Positions 45,464-58,259 of a stretch of 64,000 nucleotides of DNA are shown here, one piece after another. The stretch's first letter is position 1; every line of letters starts with the position of its first letter. The stretch covers positions 31,021,501 to 31,085,500 of the forward strand of contig BSBM01000370.1 in the NCBI GenBank assembly GCA_027924585.1, read 5' to 3'. This DNA is from Larix kaempferi (lineage: Eukaryota > Streptophyta > Pinopsida > Pinales > Pinaceae). Made by a program: the position numbers and the translations under genes. The notes beneath the pieces were generated by a model. The model ran no database searches, was not told where the DNA came from, and saw only the letters and a program-made list of their open reading frames with translations.

Positions 45464-47137
45464 TGTAACACCCTAATTTTGACCCCATTGCATTAAACTA
45501 GTAAATGATGTAATATCGTTATAAAAATCGTGGTGAGGAGCTCAAGGCCAAGGCCCCACCATTGATTTATTATTCTTGTTTCGACAATTAAAAATCTGTG
45601 TGTGGATTGCATGCTACGATGGCATGATGTAAATCATAAATATGATGTAAATATGTGTTTTAATAAAATACCCACCACTAGCTATCCAATGCAACAAGAG
45701 TATGGGGGCATGATTTTTACAAGGAAGAGGGAGGGAAATATTCAAACCCTTGAAGCCAATAGTGTCAAGCCAAGTGTCAATGAGAGAACCCATAAACCAT
45801 TAACTACCCATTTTGACTTATGCACCCAATCATTTAATTCTTCCAAGAGGTGGTTGAGGTTGCTATTATTTTGGGAAATGGAGAGGTACGGCTGTCCAAT
45901 TTCCAATTTCGTGTATCGGAAAGCCACCATTTTTGGAAAATCGTGTCTGTCCTCCTGGGAAAGAAAAGAGCCACAAATTTTCTCCCCATTCCATTCTTCA
46001 TCCACCGGTTTTTCTCTCTCACGAGTTATGGGCTTGCTAGGCATTTTCCCTCACGTTTTTCTTGATTTTTCCTCCATTTTCTCTAGTGGAGAAGTTGTTT
46101 TTGGGTTGTAGAATGACTCAGAGGAAGGGAATCACGAGTTGGGGGTACATGGAGGTTTTTTTTCCATTTGAATTCCTATACACCTATGGAAACTCGATTT
46201 TGTTCCCCAGGGATAGATCTTCCCCTCCCACAATTCGTTTTTGGGGTGCCAAGGTTTGGGAAACCCATGGACATCTTGTTTTGTGCATCCCACAATTAAA
46301 AACGTTTTGTCATGCCCAACATCTGTGCTTGTTGTGTGTGGGGAGATGATTTTGTGGTATGAGTTATGTCTACCCCTTGTTTTGGCTTGAATTTGGGTGT
46401 AAGAAATCAGGAGTAGAAGAGGATTCAGAATTGGATTGATAAACCTAGTGAAGAGTGTAACCTCACTAAATATGAAGGAGCTTTGGTTACTTTTCTATAC
46501 ACACCCTGAAAAGCACTAGAAGGGAAGGTATGGCCTGAGGTACTGTGGAGCAATGGAGGGAATAGTTCCTTGTGTTGGGTGTGTAGGTATTGTGGGTGCC
46601 AAGCTAGTTGAATCTTGTAGAGTTGCCAATAGCTCTGTGGGTGAGCTCACTAGCTTAGAAATTCTTCCTTTCTACTGCCTTAATAGCTTGATAAATCCAG
46701 TTGTGGACTGGCTTGGCTAAGATGTGGTGTATGCTTGGCTATGTGTTAGTTGGTGTTCCCTTTTCCTGTGGAAATCATGCCTAGCTCGGGGGTGGCAATT
46801 GTTTTGAGAGATTGATGAGCACATCTGGCCTATGGCTAGGTGGAACATTGCAATTGCATAGTTAGTTGCTTGGGACAACTTCATATCAATATATGTATTC
46901 TCTTGTTTTAATTTATGCATTGTCTTTAATGGATGATCGTTATGATTATTGTGAATGCATGCTAGATGTGTGTAGTAGATTTTATTTCTTTGTGTATGTT
47001 TATTTATACATATGTACACATGCATTTTATTTTCTATGAATTTTTTTAATGATGAATGGGGGATGAGAAGTAGAAATGGCCCAAATTTTTAGTCATGTTC
47101 CCTTCCTTGGGTTGGATTGATGGAAGTGGATGTGACA
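45464..47137 (+). mobile_element. Second solo LTR of the 6779-8214 family
   Basis: It starts TGTAACACCCTAATTTTGAC and ends GGATGTGACA and is flanked by tatgt (45459-45463) and tatgc (47138-47142), a duplication with one change. It resembles 6779-8214 at both ends and in several internal blocks. Open frames inside, including one of 169 codons, lack known motifs and are probably incidental. Confidence 0.72.
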
Positions 47138-47142
47138 TATGC

Positions 47143-48300
47143 AAGGGTGATTTGTAAATATCAAAATAAATGAGGTGAAGCAATGTAGAGACTGTTGCAT
47201 ACCAACATGAATCAATCCCGCTTTATGCACGCACCATAAATGATATGGATATCTAAGAATACCACCCTGTGATTTTCCCATTTGTATGATCCTATATACC
47301 ATTATCACCACATGAAATATCACTAAAGCAATGTGTGTGGCTATGCTAAATTCTACAAGAATGATAGCATGAGGCATTGATCTCTTGGAATGAATATGAT
47401 TAGATAACATCATGACAAGAACTCACTCTATATTGTTTTGGTCTCAGTCCCCAAAAGGTATGGTCCCAAAACCTCACACCCATATAAGAGGGTAGTTGTG
47501 ATTAATGAGTGAAAGAGCTAGAGTTTTTATCAAATGTCCTAACATTGAAGTTGAAAACATTATTTTTCAATGATGGTAAAAGTTGTGTATCCATTGCTTA
47601 GTCTAGTCTCCACTAGTACAAACAAGGAAATCATGGTCCATAAAAGAGGGCCCAAAATATACATATTAAGAGACGAAATCAATCCTCTCACCAACATAAG
47701 TAAGAATCACATTACTTAACTTTGTTTTAGGGATTTTAAAGGCCTTGACTTTTGTTTTCCTAGATTAACCTGAATTTAATGTGCATCATAGAAGGAAGTT
47801 AATATGACATGCTTTCTTAAGAGTCCCCTCACTCATTGGTACATAAGGATAACTTCATCCATAAATAGGATAATATGCATAGATCCTCCATAGCGTAAGT
47901 AGCCATCTATAGTGTTTAATGAATTTGCTATGTTTTCCTCCAACTCATAAATGTAGACTCCAAAAATTGTAGTAGAGAGTGGGAAACCTTGTTTAACTCC
48001 TATAGTACTTTGGACATCCTTTGTCTCACCAGTTCCTTTCCATAACTTTCCAACAATGGTATTGTAATGTGTCATCACAAGCACAGCCACCAAGTATGAA
48101 AGACACAAATCCTCAATCATATCAAGTACTAGGTGTCAAGGAATTAAGCCTAATGCCTTACAGAAGTCCACAAAACAACAATATACTTTACACTTGTTTT
48201 CCTTATCCTCCTCCATGTTGGAATTCAAAATAAAGATATGATCATTGGTGCAATTTTTCCTTTCAAATCTTGCTTGTCATTTGGCTCTAGACCTCTTTGT
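47143..48300 (-). pseudogene. LINE reverse transcriptase fragment A
   Basis: Minus-strand blocks in order: NDHIFILNSNMEEDKENKCK, YCCFVDFCKALGLIP (canonical FVDF.KAFD, so the motif-A end is lost), IGVKQGFPLSTTIFGVYIYE (canonical QGCPLSP.LF..YI.EL), MHIILFMDEVILMYQ (FADD box changed to FMDE), and later LLYGCEVLGP. These are the RT steps of a plant non-LTR element. Stops and frameshifts are frequent. The right flank of the solo LTR lies inside or next to it. Confidence 0.75.
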
Positions 48301-48921
48301 CTCTACCCATATGGACTTATGTGAATGTCTAAGGCCATGCAAAATATTTTTTTGATGGGTTGCATGATATGGGAGGTCCAAGAAGGTGGAAATCATTGGG
48401 TCACAATATATTTAAACATGTTAGCGATATAGATTACAAAGAATTCATGGATATGTTTGAAATTTTTGGCTTTAAGGTTCCCCACATCTTGGGATTTGTT
48501 GGTTTGAAGCTTAAGGATAACATGTGGAATAGGTGGTATAAAAAGAAATGACAATGGATAGGCTTCAAATTGAATTGAATGCTTGTTTACTTTGGAGAAT
48601 TTATAGGCTTTGAAGCATAGTCAAACCAAGTAGAGACATAAGATTTGATTAGAGTTGGATAAGTATAGTTATTTAATATGCACTTGTTCAAGAGATATAT
48701 TATCTTTTTTCTCCTAAGAATTCTCCTATAGATTTACTACATGTGCGTTAATTTGGAGGGCCAATGTAACATAATATGTTTGGTTATGATATGAATGGTT
48801 TTACAATCTAAATCATATCGAACATTATGAGGGAATTGATCATTCATATTGAGTCTAGAAGTGAAGATCGAATAGGAGAAATTGTTAAGCATAAAATACC
48901 AAATGACCTTGGTGAAGTCAA
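48301..48921. other. Unassigned sequence between two LINE fragments
   Basis: A 63-codon plus-strand frame (48360-48551, RRWKSLGHNIFKHVSD) lacks a known motif. It could belong to either LINE. Confidence 0.35.
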
Positions 48922-50018
48922 GGGAATGCTCAATTGGATCATGAGTATCATAGATTGAGAGGATATTTGTTTTGAGGGAGTTTGTATATTATTCATTGCA
49001 TTGGCGGTCGAAATGGAAGATGATAGATTGGTGATATTGATTGAGATTAGGATTGGAGAGGGGACAACAAAGTATGATAATATTAGACACTTTGCTAAGG
49101 ATTTCAAAAATACAAGAAACCAAAGAAAATTGAACCTCCCCCAATAGCTAATGAACCCACTCTTGCCAAAATTCAAGGGAATGCTCAATTAGATCATGAG
49201 TATCATAGATTGAGAGGATATTTGTTTTGAGGGAGTTTGTATATTATTCATTGCATTGGCGGTCGAAATGGAATATGATATGGAATATGAGTTTGGGAGT
49301 TTGTATATTATTCATTGCATTGCATTGGTGATATTTATTGAGGTTAGGATTGGAGAGGCGACAACAAAGTATGATAATATTAGACACTTTGCTAAGGATT
49401 TCAAAAATACAAGAAACCAAAGAAAATAGAACCTCCCCCAATAGCTAATGAACCCACTCTTGCCAAAAGTGTTCCAGTAAAAAACCCTCCTCTAGCCAAA
49501 GCAAGCATAAAGTACTCTTTAGAAATTGATTTAAGTGTCATTTTCTAAAGTGTAGGAAGAAAACATACTAAAGACCTATCTTTGCATTGTCACCAACCTA
49601 ATATTTAGGAATCCAAGTTATCTTAAGTTCCAATGATTTCTCCAGATATAGGTTTAGGAACTAAGAAAGTAACAAAGGAGGTGGGAATCTTTTTTATGGA
49701 GCAACCACAAATATATGTCTTGCATGCTAATCCCCGCTAATACCTATCAAATATTAACATCTTGGAACAAATCCAAGAAATTGTAAACTATGAGCCCATC
49801 AAAGCAATCCCCATTATTCTCAATTCAGAGAACCAAAATAAATTTTTTATTTCTAAATCATGACCAAGCACTCTCAAGTGGAGGACGACATGGAGTATAT
49901 TCAACCTCAATGGATTAAGTGGCAAAAAAAATTAAAATGGAAGAGGAGACCACTAGAAACAAACCATTGGAGACCCAAGCCACCCTACATAATGTGTTTG
50001 GAAGCATGTGTATAAGTC
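48922..50018 (+). pseudogene. Possible ORF1 of LINE B with 255-bp duplication
   Basis: PPPIANEPTLAK appears twice because a segment is duplicated in tandem (48922-49176 and 49177-49470, period 255 bp; the second copy has a short insertion). Later pieces include EPIKAIPIILNSENQNK and the stretch just before the ORF2 start. Assignment to ORF1 rests on position. Confidence 0.5.
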
Positions 50019-50290
50019 ATGAATATCCTTTCTTGGAATTGGAAGGGGTTGGGTTGAGGTATAAAGAAACAATATAGTCTTGGGAATCTTATAAGAATAG
50101 AACATCCAATTTTAGCACTTTTCCAAGAATCAAAACTAGAAGAAACTCAAGCCAGGTATTTTCCAAATTTAGTGTGGAAAAAATATAGGACAATATATAC
50201 TTGCTCGAGGAGCATTATAAGGCCTCTAAATGCATATGGTTCATTAACCTTGGATCAAGAATATGCTCACAAAATACAACATTATATGTT
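50019..50290 (+). pseudogene. LINE B endonuclease start
   Basis: MNILSWNWKGLG and LALFQESKLEE match the start of AP-type endonucleases of L1 ORF2, including the catalytic Asn and Glu positions (SWN, QES). This enzyme nicks target DNA to prime reverse transcription. The sequence enters the tandem array at about 50290. Confidence 0.8.
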
Positions 50291-53200
50291 TACTCTCTTG
50301 AGGGAGAATTTGATGGGGAATTTTTTGCAAGTATTCAATATTTATGTTCCTGACAACCATCAACATAAGCAAATATGTGTAGACACCCTACATAATTTTA
50401 AGGAAACTCAATATCCCATCAAACAAGAGGATATCACTAGATATTTCAATCTAGTTCTCAACCCTCAAGAAAAAAAGAGGGGCCTTTACGCAAGACCCCA
50501 ACTGAGAGATGCTATAAAACATGAAATTGAAAAAATACCTTGTGGGTGTTCATCCTAAAAAATGGAGTTACACTTGGATTAAAATTCATATTGACATGGA
50601 TCACACAATAAAGAAACTCAAACAATTCATGATCCATATTCCTTCCTTTGGGAAGCCACTCAGGTCTTTTCTAATATGGTTCTATCCTCTGTCTCATATC
50701 ATAGAATGATTTCTATCATCATCAGTTAGGTAGATATAATGACCCTTTTCCATTCAAGTTCAACCACTTGTGGCTATAACATTCATAAGTGTGGAGCATC
50801 ATAAATCAAGACAACATTAGGGTCCCCACCCTTCATTTGGGAGAAAAACACCAAAACAATAAAACACAAAAATCCCAACATTAGTTCTATACTCTCTTGA
50901 GGGAAAATTTGAGGGGTAAACTTTTGCAGTATTCAATATTCATGTGCCTAATAACCATGAAGAGAATACAACCTATTGGGACACCCTAAATAATTTTAAG
51001 GACACTTGATCTCCCATCAAACAAGAGGATCTCACTAGATATGCCAATCTAGTTCTCAAACCTCAAGAAAAGTAAGGGGGTCTTTTACTTGAGACCCCAG
51101 TCGTGCTATAAAACATGACACTGGAACGAGACCTTGTAGGTGCTCATCCTATTAAATGGAATTACACTTGTGAGTAACAAGCATATTGACATGGATCACA
51201 CAATAGAGAGACTCAAACAATTCTTGATCCATATTTCCTTCCTTTGGGAAGAGACTCATGTATTTTCTCATACAGTTCTATCCTCGAGCTCATATCATAG
51301 AATGATTTCTCACTTAATCAATTAGGTAGAATATAATGACCCTTTTCCATTCAATTTCAACCCCTTCTGTCTATAGCATTCATAAGTGTGGAGCATCATA
51401 CAAAACACATAAATCATGACAACATTAGGATCCCCATCCTTCATTTGGGAGAAAAACATCAAAACAATAAAACACACAAATCCAAACATTAGTGATGTAC
51501 TTTCTTGAGGGAAAAGTTGAGGGGTAAACTTTTGCAAGTATTCAATATTTATGTGCCTAAAAACCATGAAGAGAATAAAACCTATTGGGACACCCTAAAT
51601 AATTTTAAGGGCACTTGATCTCTCATCAAACAAGAGGACCTTACTAGATATGCCAATCTAGTTCTCAAACCTAAAGAAAAATAAAGGGGTCCTTTACTCA
51701 AAACCCTAATTAAGAGATGCTATAAAACATGACATCGGAATGAGACATTGTGGGTGCTCATCCTAAAAAATGGAATTACACTTGTGAGTAACAAGTAGAT
51801 TGGCATGGGTTGCATAATAGAGAGACTCAAACAATTCTTGATCCATATTTATTTCCTTTGGGAAGTGACTTGGGTATTTTCTAATACAGTTCTATCCTCA
51901 AGCTCATATCATATAATTATTTCTCACTTAATCAATTAGGTAGAATATAATGACCCTTTTCCATTCAAGTTCAACCCCTTGTGTTTATAACATTAATAAG
52001 TGTGGAGCATCATACAAAATACATAGATCATGAAACATTGGGGCCCCTATCCTTCATTGGGGAGTGAAACACCAAAACAATAAAACACACAAATCTCAAC
52101 CTTATCTCTTTACTCTCTTGAGGAAAACATTGATGGAAAATTTTTTTGCAGGTATTTAATATTATGTGCCTACCAACCATCAAGATAAGAAAACCTATTT
52201 GGACACCCTAAATAATTTTAAGGATGCTCAATCTCCCATCAAACAAGAGGATCTCACTAGACATGTCAATCTAGTTCTCAACCCTCAAGAAAAACAAGGG
52301 GGTCCTTTACTCAAGACCCCAATCGAGAGATGATACAAAACGTGACATCGAAATGGGACCTTGTAGGTGCTCATCCTAAAAAATGGAATTACACTTGGAG
52401 TAACAAGCAGATTGACATGGATCACACAATAGAGAGACTCAAACAAATCCTTATTGATATTTACTTCCTTTGTGAAGCCACTCAAGTCTTTTCTAATATG
52501 GTCCTATCCTCAAGCTCATATCATAGAATGATTTCTCTCATCATCAATTAGGAATAATATAATGATACTTTTCCATTCAAGTTCAACCCCTTGTGGTTAT
52601 AACATTCATAAGTGTGGAGCATCATACAAAACACATAGAGCATGACAACATTAGGTTCCCCATACTTCATTTGGGAGAAAAACACCAAAACAATAAAACA
52701 CACAAATCCCAACATTAGTTCTATACTCTCTTGAGAGAAAATTTGAGGGGTAAACTTTTGCAAGTATTCAATATGCATGTGCCTAAAAACCATGAAGAGA
52801 AGAAAACCTATTGAGACACCTTAAATAATTTTAAGGACACTCAATATCCCATCAAACAAGAGGATCTCACTAGATATGCCAATCTAGTTTTAAACCTCAA
52901 GAAAAATAAGGGGGTCCTTTACTTGAGACCCCAATCGAGAGATGCTATAAGACATGACACTGGAACGAGACGTTGCAGCTGCTCATCCTAAAAAATGGAA
53001 TTACACTTGCAAGTAACAAGCATATTGACATGGATCACACAATAGAGAGACTCAAACAATTCTTGATCCATATTTCCTTCCTTTGGGAAGTGACTCAGGT
53101 ATTTTCTAATACAATTCTATCCTCAAGCTCATATCATAGAATATTTTCTCACTTAATCAATTAGGTAGAATATAATGACCCTTTTCCATTCAAATTCAAC

Positions 53201-54541
53201 CCATGTGGCTATAATATTCATAAGTGTGGAGCATTGTACAAATACATAAATCATGACAACATTAGGATCCCCATCCTTCATTTGGGAGAAGAACATCAAA
53301 ACAATAAAACACACAAATCCCAACATTAGTTATGTACTCTCTTGAGGGAAATTTTGAGGGGTAAAATTTTGCAAGTATTCAATATTTATGTTCCTAACAA
53401 CCATGAAGAGAAGAAAACCTATTGGAACACCCTAAATAATTTTAAGGACACTCGATCTCTCATCAAACAAGAGGATCTCACTAGATATGCCAATCTAGTT
53501 CTCAAACCTCAAGAAAAATAAGGGGGTCCTTTACTCAAGACCCTAATTAAGAGATGCTATAAAACATGACATCGGAATGAGACCTTGTGGGTGCTCATCC
53601 TAAAAAATGGAATTACACTTGCAAGTAACAAACAAATTGACATGGATCGCATAATAGAGAGACTCAAACAATTCTTGATCCATATTTCTTTCCTTTGGGA
53701 AGTGACTCGGGTATTTTCTAATACAATTATATCCTCAGCTCATATCATAGAATTATTTCTCACTTAATCAATTAGGTAGAATATAATTACCCTTTTCCAT
53801 TCAAGTTCAACCCCTTGTGGTTATAACATTCATAAGTGTGGATCATAATACAAAATACATAGAATATAATTACCCTTGGGGGCCCCATCCTTCATTGGGA
53901 AGTGAAACACCAAAACAATACAACACACAAATACCAACATTAGCTCTTTACTCTCTTGAGGAAAACATTGATGGGTAAAATTTTGCAAGTATTTAATATT
54001 ATGTACCTAACAACCATCAAGAGAAGAAAACCTATTCGGACACCCTAAATAATTTTAAGGATGCTCAATCTCCCATCAAACAAGAGGATCTCACTAGACA
54101 TGTCAATCTAGTTCTCAACCCTCAAGAAAAACAAGGGTGTCCTTTACTCAAGACCCCAATCGAGAGATGATATAAAACAAGACATTGAAATGGGCCCTTG
54201 TGGGTGCTCATCCTAAAAAATGGAATTACACTTGGAGTAACAAGCAGATTGACATGGATCACACAATAGAGAGACTCAAACAAATCCTTATTGATATTTC
54301 CTTCCTTTGTGAAGCCACTCAGGTCTTTTCTAATATGGTCCTATCCTCAAGCTCATATCATAGAATGATTTCTCACATCATCAATTAGGCATAATATAAT
54401 GATCCTTTTCCATTCAAGTTCAACCCCTTGTGGTTATAACATTCATAAGTGTGGAGCATCATACAAAACACATAGAGCATGACAACATTAGGTTCCCCAT
54501 ACTTCATTTGGGTGAAAAACACCAAAACAATAAAACACACA
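50291..54541 (+). repeat. Seven-unit tandem array of a LINE endonuclease segment
   Basis: Units start at about 50291, 50890, 51498, 52111, 52724, 53335 and 53949, each at a tactctcttgagg-like sequence; spacing is 599-614 bp. Each encodes decayed endonuclease sequence: VFNIYVPDNH, LNPQEKK, WSNKQIDMDHTIERLKQ, and SSSSYHRMIS in place of the SDHR box. Units 2 and 5, 3 and 6, and 4 and 7 are closest to each other, giving a trimeric higher-order period of 1834-1838 bp. The LINE coding sequence resumes right after the last unit. Confidence 0.88.
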
Positions 54542-56990
54542 TTTGCAAAAATGGGCCCAAAACCTATTTCAATCCCCCTTCTAAGGTCAGAGAAAGTTGC
54601 CAACATAAACTAGCAAAAATTCACTTAGAGATGAAAACCATGGAATTTTATGAGAATCACATAACACAAGAAAAAGAGGCCTCATTTGTGCTTCTCAAAA
54701 CCCAATGTGATGAAGAAGGATATTGTCGTATTAAACACAAGACTCTATGGCTTAAGTGGGATAGGAAAATCAAGTTCTTCCATAACCAAGCTAATTCAAG
54801 ACAAATTCAAAACAATATGTCATAAATAAAATCAAGGGATGGTGGGACTATCTTAGCTTTAGAAGAGATCTTGGAGGTAGCTCGTGAACATTTCCATATT
54901 ATTTATTTAAGGGATCATACCCCCTCCTTTATGCAGGCTTAAAATGATATGCTAAGAACATCTCCTTCTCTCATAATTTAGAAAGACGATATGAATTTGT
55001 TGAGTAATATTTCAAAAGCTATATGGTCAATGGAATCATACAAATCCCTACGCCTTGATGGTTTTTTGTCTCACTTCTATACCTATTGGCGCATCATCAT
55101 AAGAGACCTCAAGTGAATGTTGGAAGGTTCAAGGAGGCACATGAACTTAAATCGAGGAATTATCCAACTCACCCTTCCATGATTTGGTCTTGAAACATAG
55201 GAATTCTTCTTCCTTTAAGTGATTTTGCCACATTCCCTTATGTAATGTTTCATATAAGATCCTCACCAAAATTATTGTCCATGTAATATCCAATATCCTC
55301 CTATCCATCATATTTTCTAAGCAAGGGGGATTTGTTAAAGGACTAGATATCACTATGAATGCCATTATGGTTTAGGAGGATATTCACTCTAGCCAACATG
55401 CAGGTGGAAGAGGCATGCTTATCAATATTGACATGTCTAATGCATTTGATCAAATTTGACATGTTTAATGCATTTAATCAAATTTGACATAGTTTCCTCT
55501 TTGAAATCCTTTTAAAAATTGTTTTTTTGCAAACAATGTTCAATAGATCGAAGCATGCATTGGGAGCTTGTGTATCACTACCTTAGTCAATGACAAATAA
55601 GTAAAATTCTTTAATGGGTCTAGGGTTGTTCGATGGGGATACCCCCTCTCCCTTCATTATACATCCTAATGGTCAAAACTCTTGGAAGAGCATTGAAACT
55701 AGCAATGAAAATTGATCTCCTCCCTGGGCTCACCATAGTACAAGGGGTTAAACTAATAAATCATGGACAATTTTCTTATGACCATTCTCCTAATTTATCA
55801 TAGGTAGAAGGTTCAAATCTATCCTAAACTATTTTCTTGATGCATTTGGGGGATTGGTCAATAAGGAAAGAGTAATCTCCTTAGGTGGAATACATCTAAC
55901 AAAACATTGAACAAGATAACATGAGTCCTAGAATTCTCCTTGCAACAATAGTATTGGACAATAATTAAGTACCTTGGGCCATGCTAGCCCGAGTCAATAT
56001 CACAAATCCTTGCATTGGGTTCTAGTCATTTAGAATATCAAAAGAAACCTCATAAGTTAGAGGGATCATAACTTAATCCTCATGGTCACACAACTCTTAT
56101 AAAATCAATGCACTCCTCAATGCCCATTTATCTTTACTTCGATTTGTCTGCACGTGCTAGAATTTCACGATCCATTGGAAAATTTATCAGGGATTTCTTA
56201 TGGATGGGAAATGGAGCTCAAGCATGAAGAAGTTCAACTTGGTTAGTTAGGTAGTGGTAAGAGCTCCCTTTTACAATGGTGGCTTGGGAATTAGGGATCC
56301 TTCATTGATTAATATTGAACTAGTGATAAAACTAATTTGAAAGTTAGTCACAAGGACACTAGACTAGTGGACGGACACACTTGACCAAAAATACATGTCT
56401 AGCTACCCGAGACATTGATTCATAGATCAAACTCAAAATCAAATGAATCTCCTATTAGTAATTGATTAAGGAACCCTTCACCATTAATTGATGGCAACAC
56501 ATCATGGAAACTTGGGAACAACTAACACATTTATACACTGGGATGATCACATCATGGAAATTCTACCTCTTGGTTGAAATCATGAGATTTCTGATCTTCA
56601 ACCATGGATCGAATCACATGGATTTGTAGATTTTTACGCCAGGATTAAGGAGAAAACCCACATTGGAAAAGTTGGATTACTCTTCAGTCTCATAATCCAC
56701 TCAAAAGGAACCCATTTGTCTCATGCCATTGCTTAAGGGAATGCCCCCCATGAACCAAAACGAAAAGGATGATCGAGTTTTGGGGAAACAAGGATGAACA
56801 TACACAATAAAAAAGGATGCAAAGCTCTCACTCCTCCTTCTAGGTCTCTCGGCTATAAATCCTATTTGGAAGAAAATTTGGAAAGGTTAGACTACTAAAA
56901 ATAAATTTATTCCACTTATTTTTGGTGTAATATAAGATACCCACAATAGAGAATCTCTCCAAGTGTGGGATTTAAGAGCCTTTTATCCAG
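54542..56990 (+). pseudogene. LINE B reverse transcriptase
   Basis: GPKTYFNPPSKVRESCQHKL, LWLKWDRKIKFFHNQAN (canonical GD.N.KFFH), PLCNVSYKILTKIIVHVIS, SKQGGFVKGLDIT, GMLINIDMSNAFDQ (motif A), VVRWGYPLSLH (canonical QGDPLSP) and NHGQFSYDHS (canonical FADD) can be followed in order. Loss of the second catalytic box and many stops make it inactive. Further pieces to 56990 fit the region after RT (IYLYFDLSARARISRSIGK, FLWMGNGAQA). Confidence 0.85.
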
Positions 56991-57254
56991 GGTATTTTTT
57001 AAGGATTCTAATATTATACTTAAGTATAGTATCGTAGACGATTATTTTGTATTGAAAAAAACATGTATATAGATAGGTAGGCGAATATTAAATATGAAAC
57101 ATACAATTTACTACTGAAATATGTAAATTTTGGCGAATATTTTGATGACAAACATATTTTATGTAAATATAGGTGATATTAGAGACTAAAAATGACCAAA
57201 TAATGAATTTATTTTTTGAAAAAAAACTCAGAAAATAGCCAATTGGCGAAATTT
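56991..57254. other. AT-rich insertion within LINE B tail
   Basis: This interrupts the post-RT coding sequence with AT-rich non-coding DNA. No target duplication was found. Confidence 0.35.
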
Positions 57255-57370
57255 CGCCTCTTTTGCAAAAGAGTAGAAGAATATTTTGCCTACCTATTTT
57301 TAGAATGTCAAGCTACTAAAAAGATTTGGGAGATGGTGTGCCAAGATCTAAACGTGGGCTTCTCATAGCT
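57255..57370 (+). pseudogene. LINE B C-terminal piece
   Basis: EEYFAYLFLECQATKKIWEM matches the L1 ORF2 C-terminal pattern (E....HLF..C..A...W), with the usual His replaced. It supports the LINE extending at least to here. Confidence 0.6.
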
Positions 57371-58259
57371 CCCCATCCTAGAGGAAAGGGGAATGGGGAT
57401 AACTAAGATAAATACAATAACTCATACATATTTGTAATTTTTTTTGCGATATGATCCAAGTGACCACCTTTTAATACCACAGATAACATCGTTATGTTTA
57501 ATCAAAAAACAAAAATACGAGTAAAGGTAGATATTAAAAATTCAAATTCAAATAGAATTCAAAAAGGAAGCCCACCAATTATGTGTTGATTATATTTTTT
57601 TTCAAGAAGAAAAAAGCCGTATTTTTGCTATTACTAAGAATAAAAAAGTACATTTCAAGTGCTGCATAAAACAACCAAAAGTTCTAACCATCCTCTTGAG
57701 AGGAGTACAAGAAGGTCATATACCAAAACTATTAAGGCTAAATAGTCATAAAAATATCAGTGATAAAAGACAATAACAAATCATCCAAGAACAAAATAGG
57801 AGCAGGAAGAACAACAGATCAGCCTCTCTAAAGGATGTTAGTCCGCAAATAAAAACAAGGAACTAGAAAGAGTTAGTAAGCGATCCGTCCATTCTTCCCA
57901 ATATAACCATTCGTCTTCACCATCAAGAACCTCTTTGGAAAGTGCGTGCCACGTTATTGAGTCCCCGATATATATGATCAATGGAAAGATCATAGAATGT
58001 GGACATCAGCGTATCAATTATGCTTTCATATATTACAAAATGTGTAATTCTTTTGTACCCAACCTAGTAACCTACACACCTTTTACTTAAAATATATACA
58101 TAAACCTAAAAAAATACAATGAACTTAAAAAATACAATGTTGACTCTGATTAACAACCAAGTATAACGTAACGGTAAGAATTAATCATACATGCCTACCC
58201 ATTCACATCATGGGAGCCACATGATTTGTCAACACATCCACTGACATCTTCAATATGTA
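57371..58259. other. No gene seen
   Basis: AT-rich sequence with A-runs. It may include the LINE 3' untranslated end, but no poly-A tail or target duplication was identified. Confidence 0.4.

Larger units (their letters stand above)
48922..57370 (+). mobile_element. L1-like LINE B with expanded endonuclease segment
   Basis: Plus-strand order: possible ORF1 end, ORF2 endonuclease start at 50019, a tandem array of about 4.25 kb, the endonuclease-RT linker, RT, and a C-terminal H/C-rich piece. This is the L1 layout. Its 5' and 3' ends were not defined and no poly-A tail is clear. The element is dead, with dozens of stops. Confidence 0.75.

Noticed and set aside
45602-46111. 169-codon plus-strand open frame
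   Set aside because: It lies wholly inside the solo LTR 45464-47137, shows no known motif, and the related LTR at 6779-8214 does not keep the frame.
50291-54541. CRISPR-like or centromeric satellite reading of the array
   Set aside because: Units are about 610 bp with protein-coding ancestry continuous with the flanking LINE, so neither applies.
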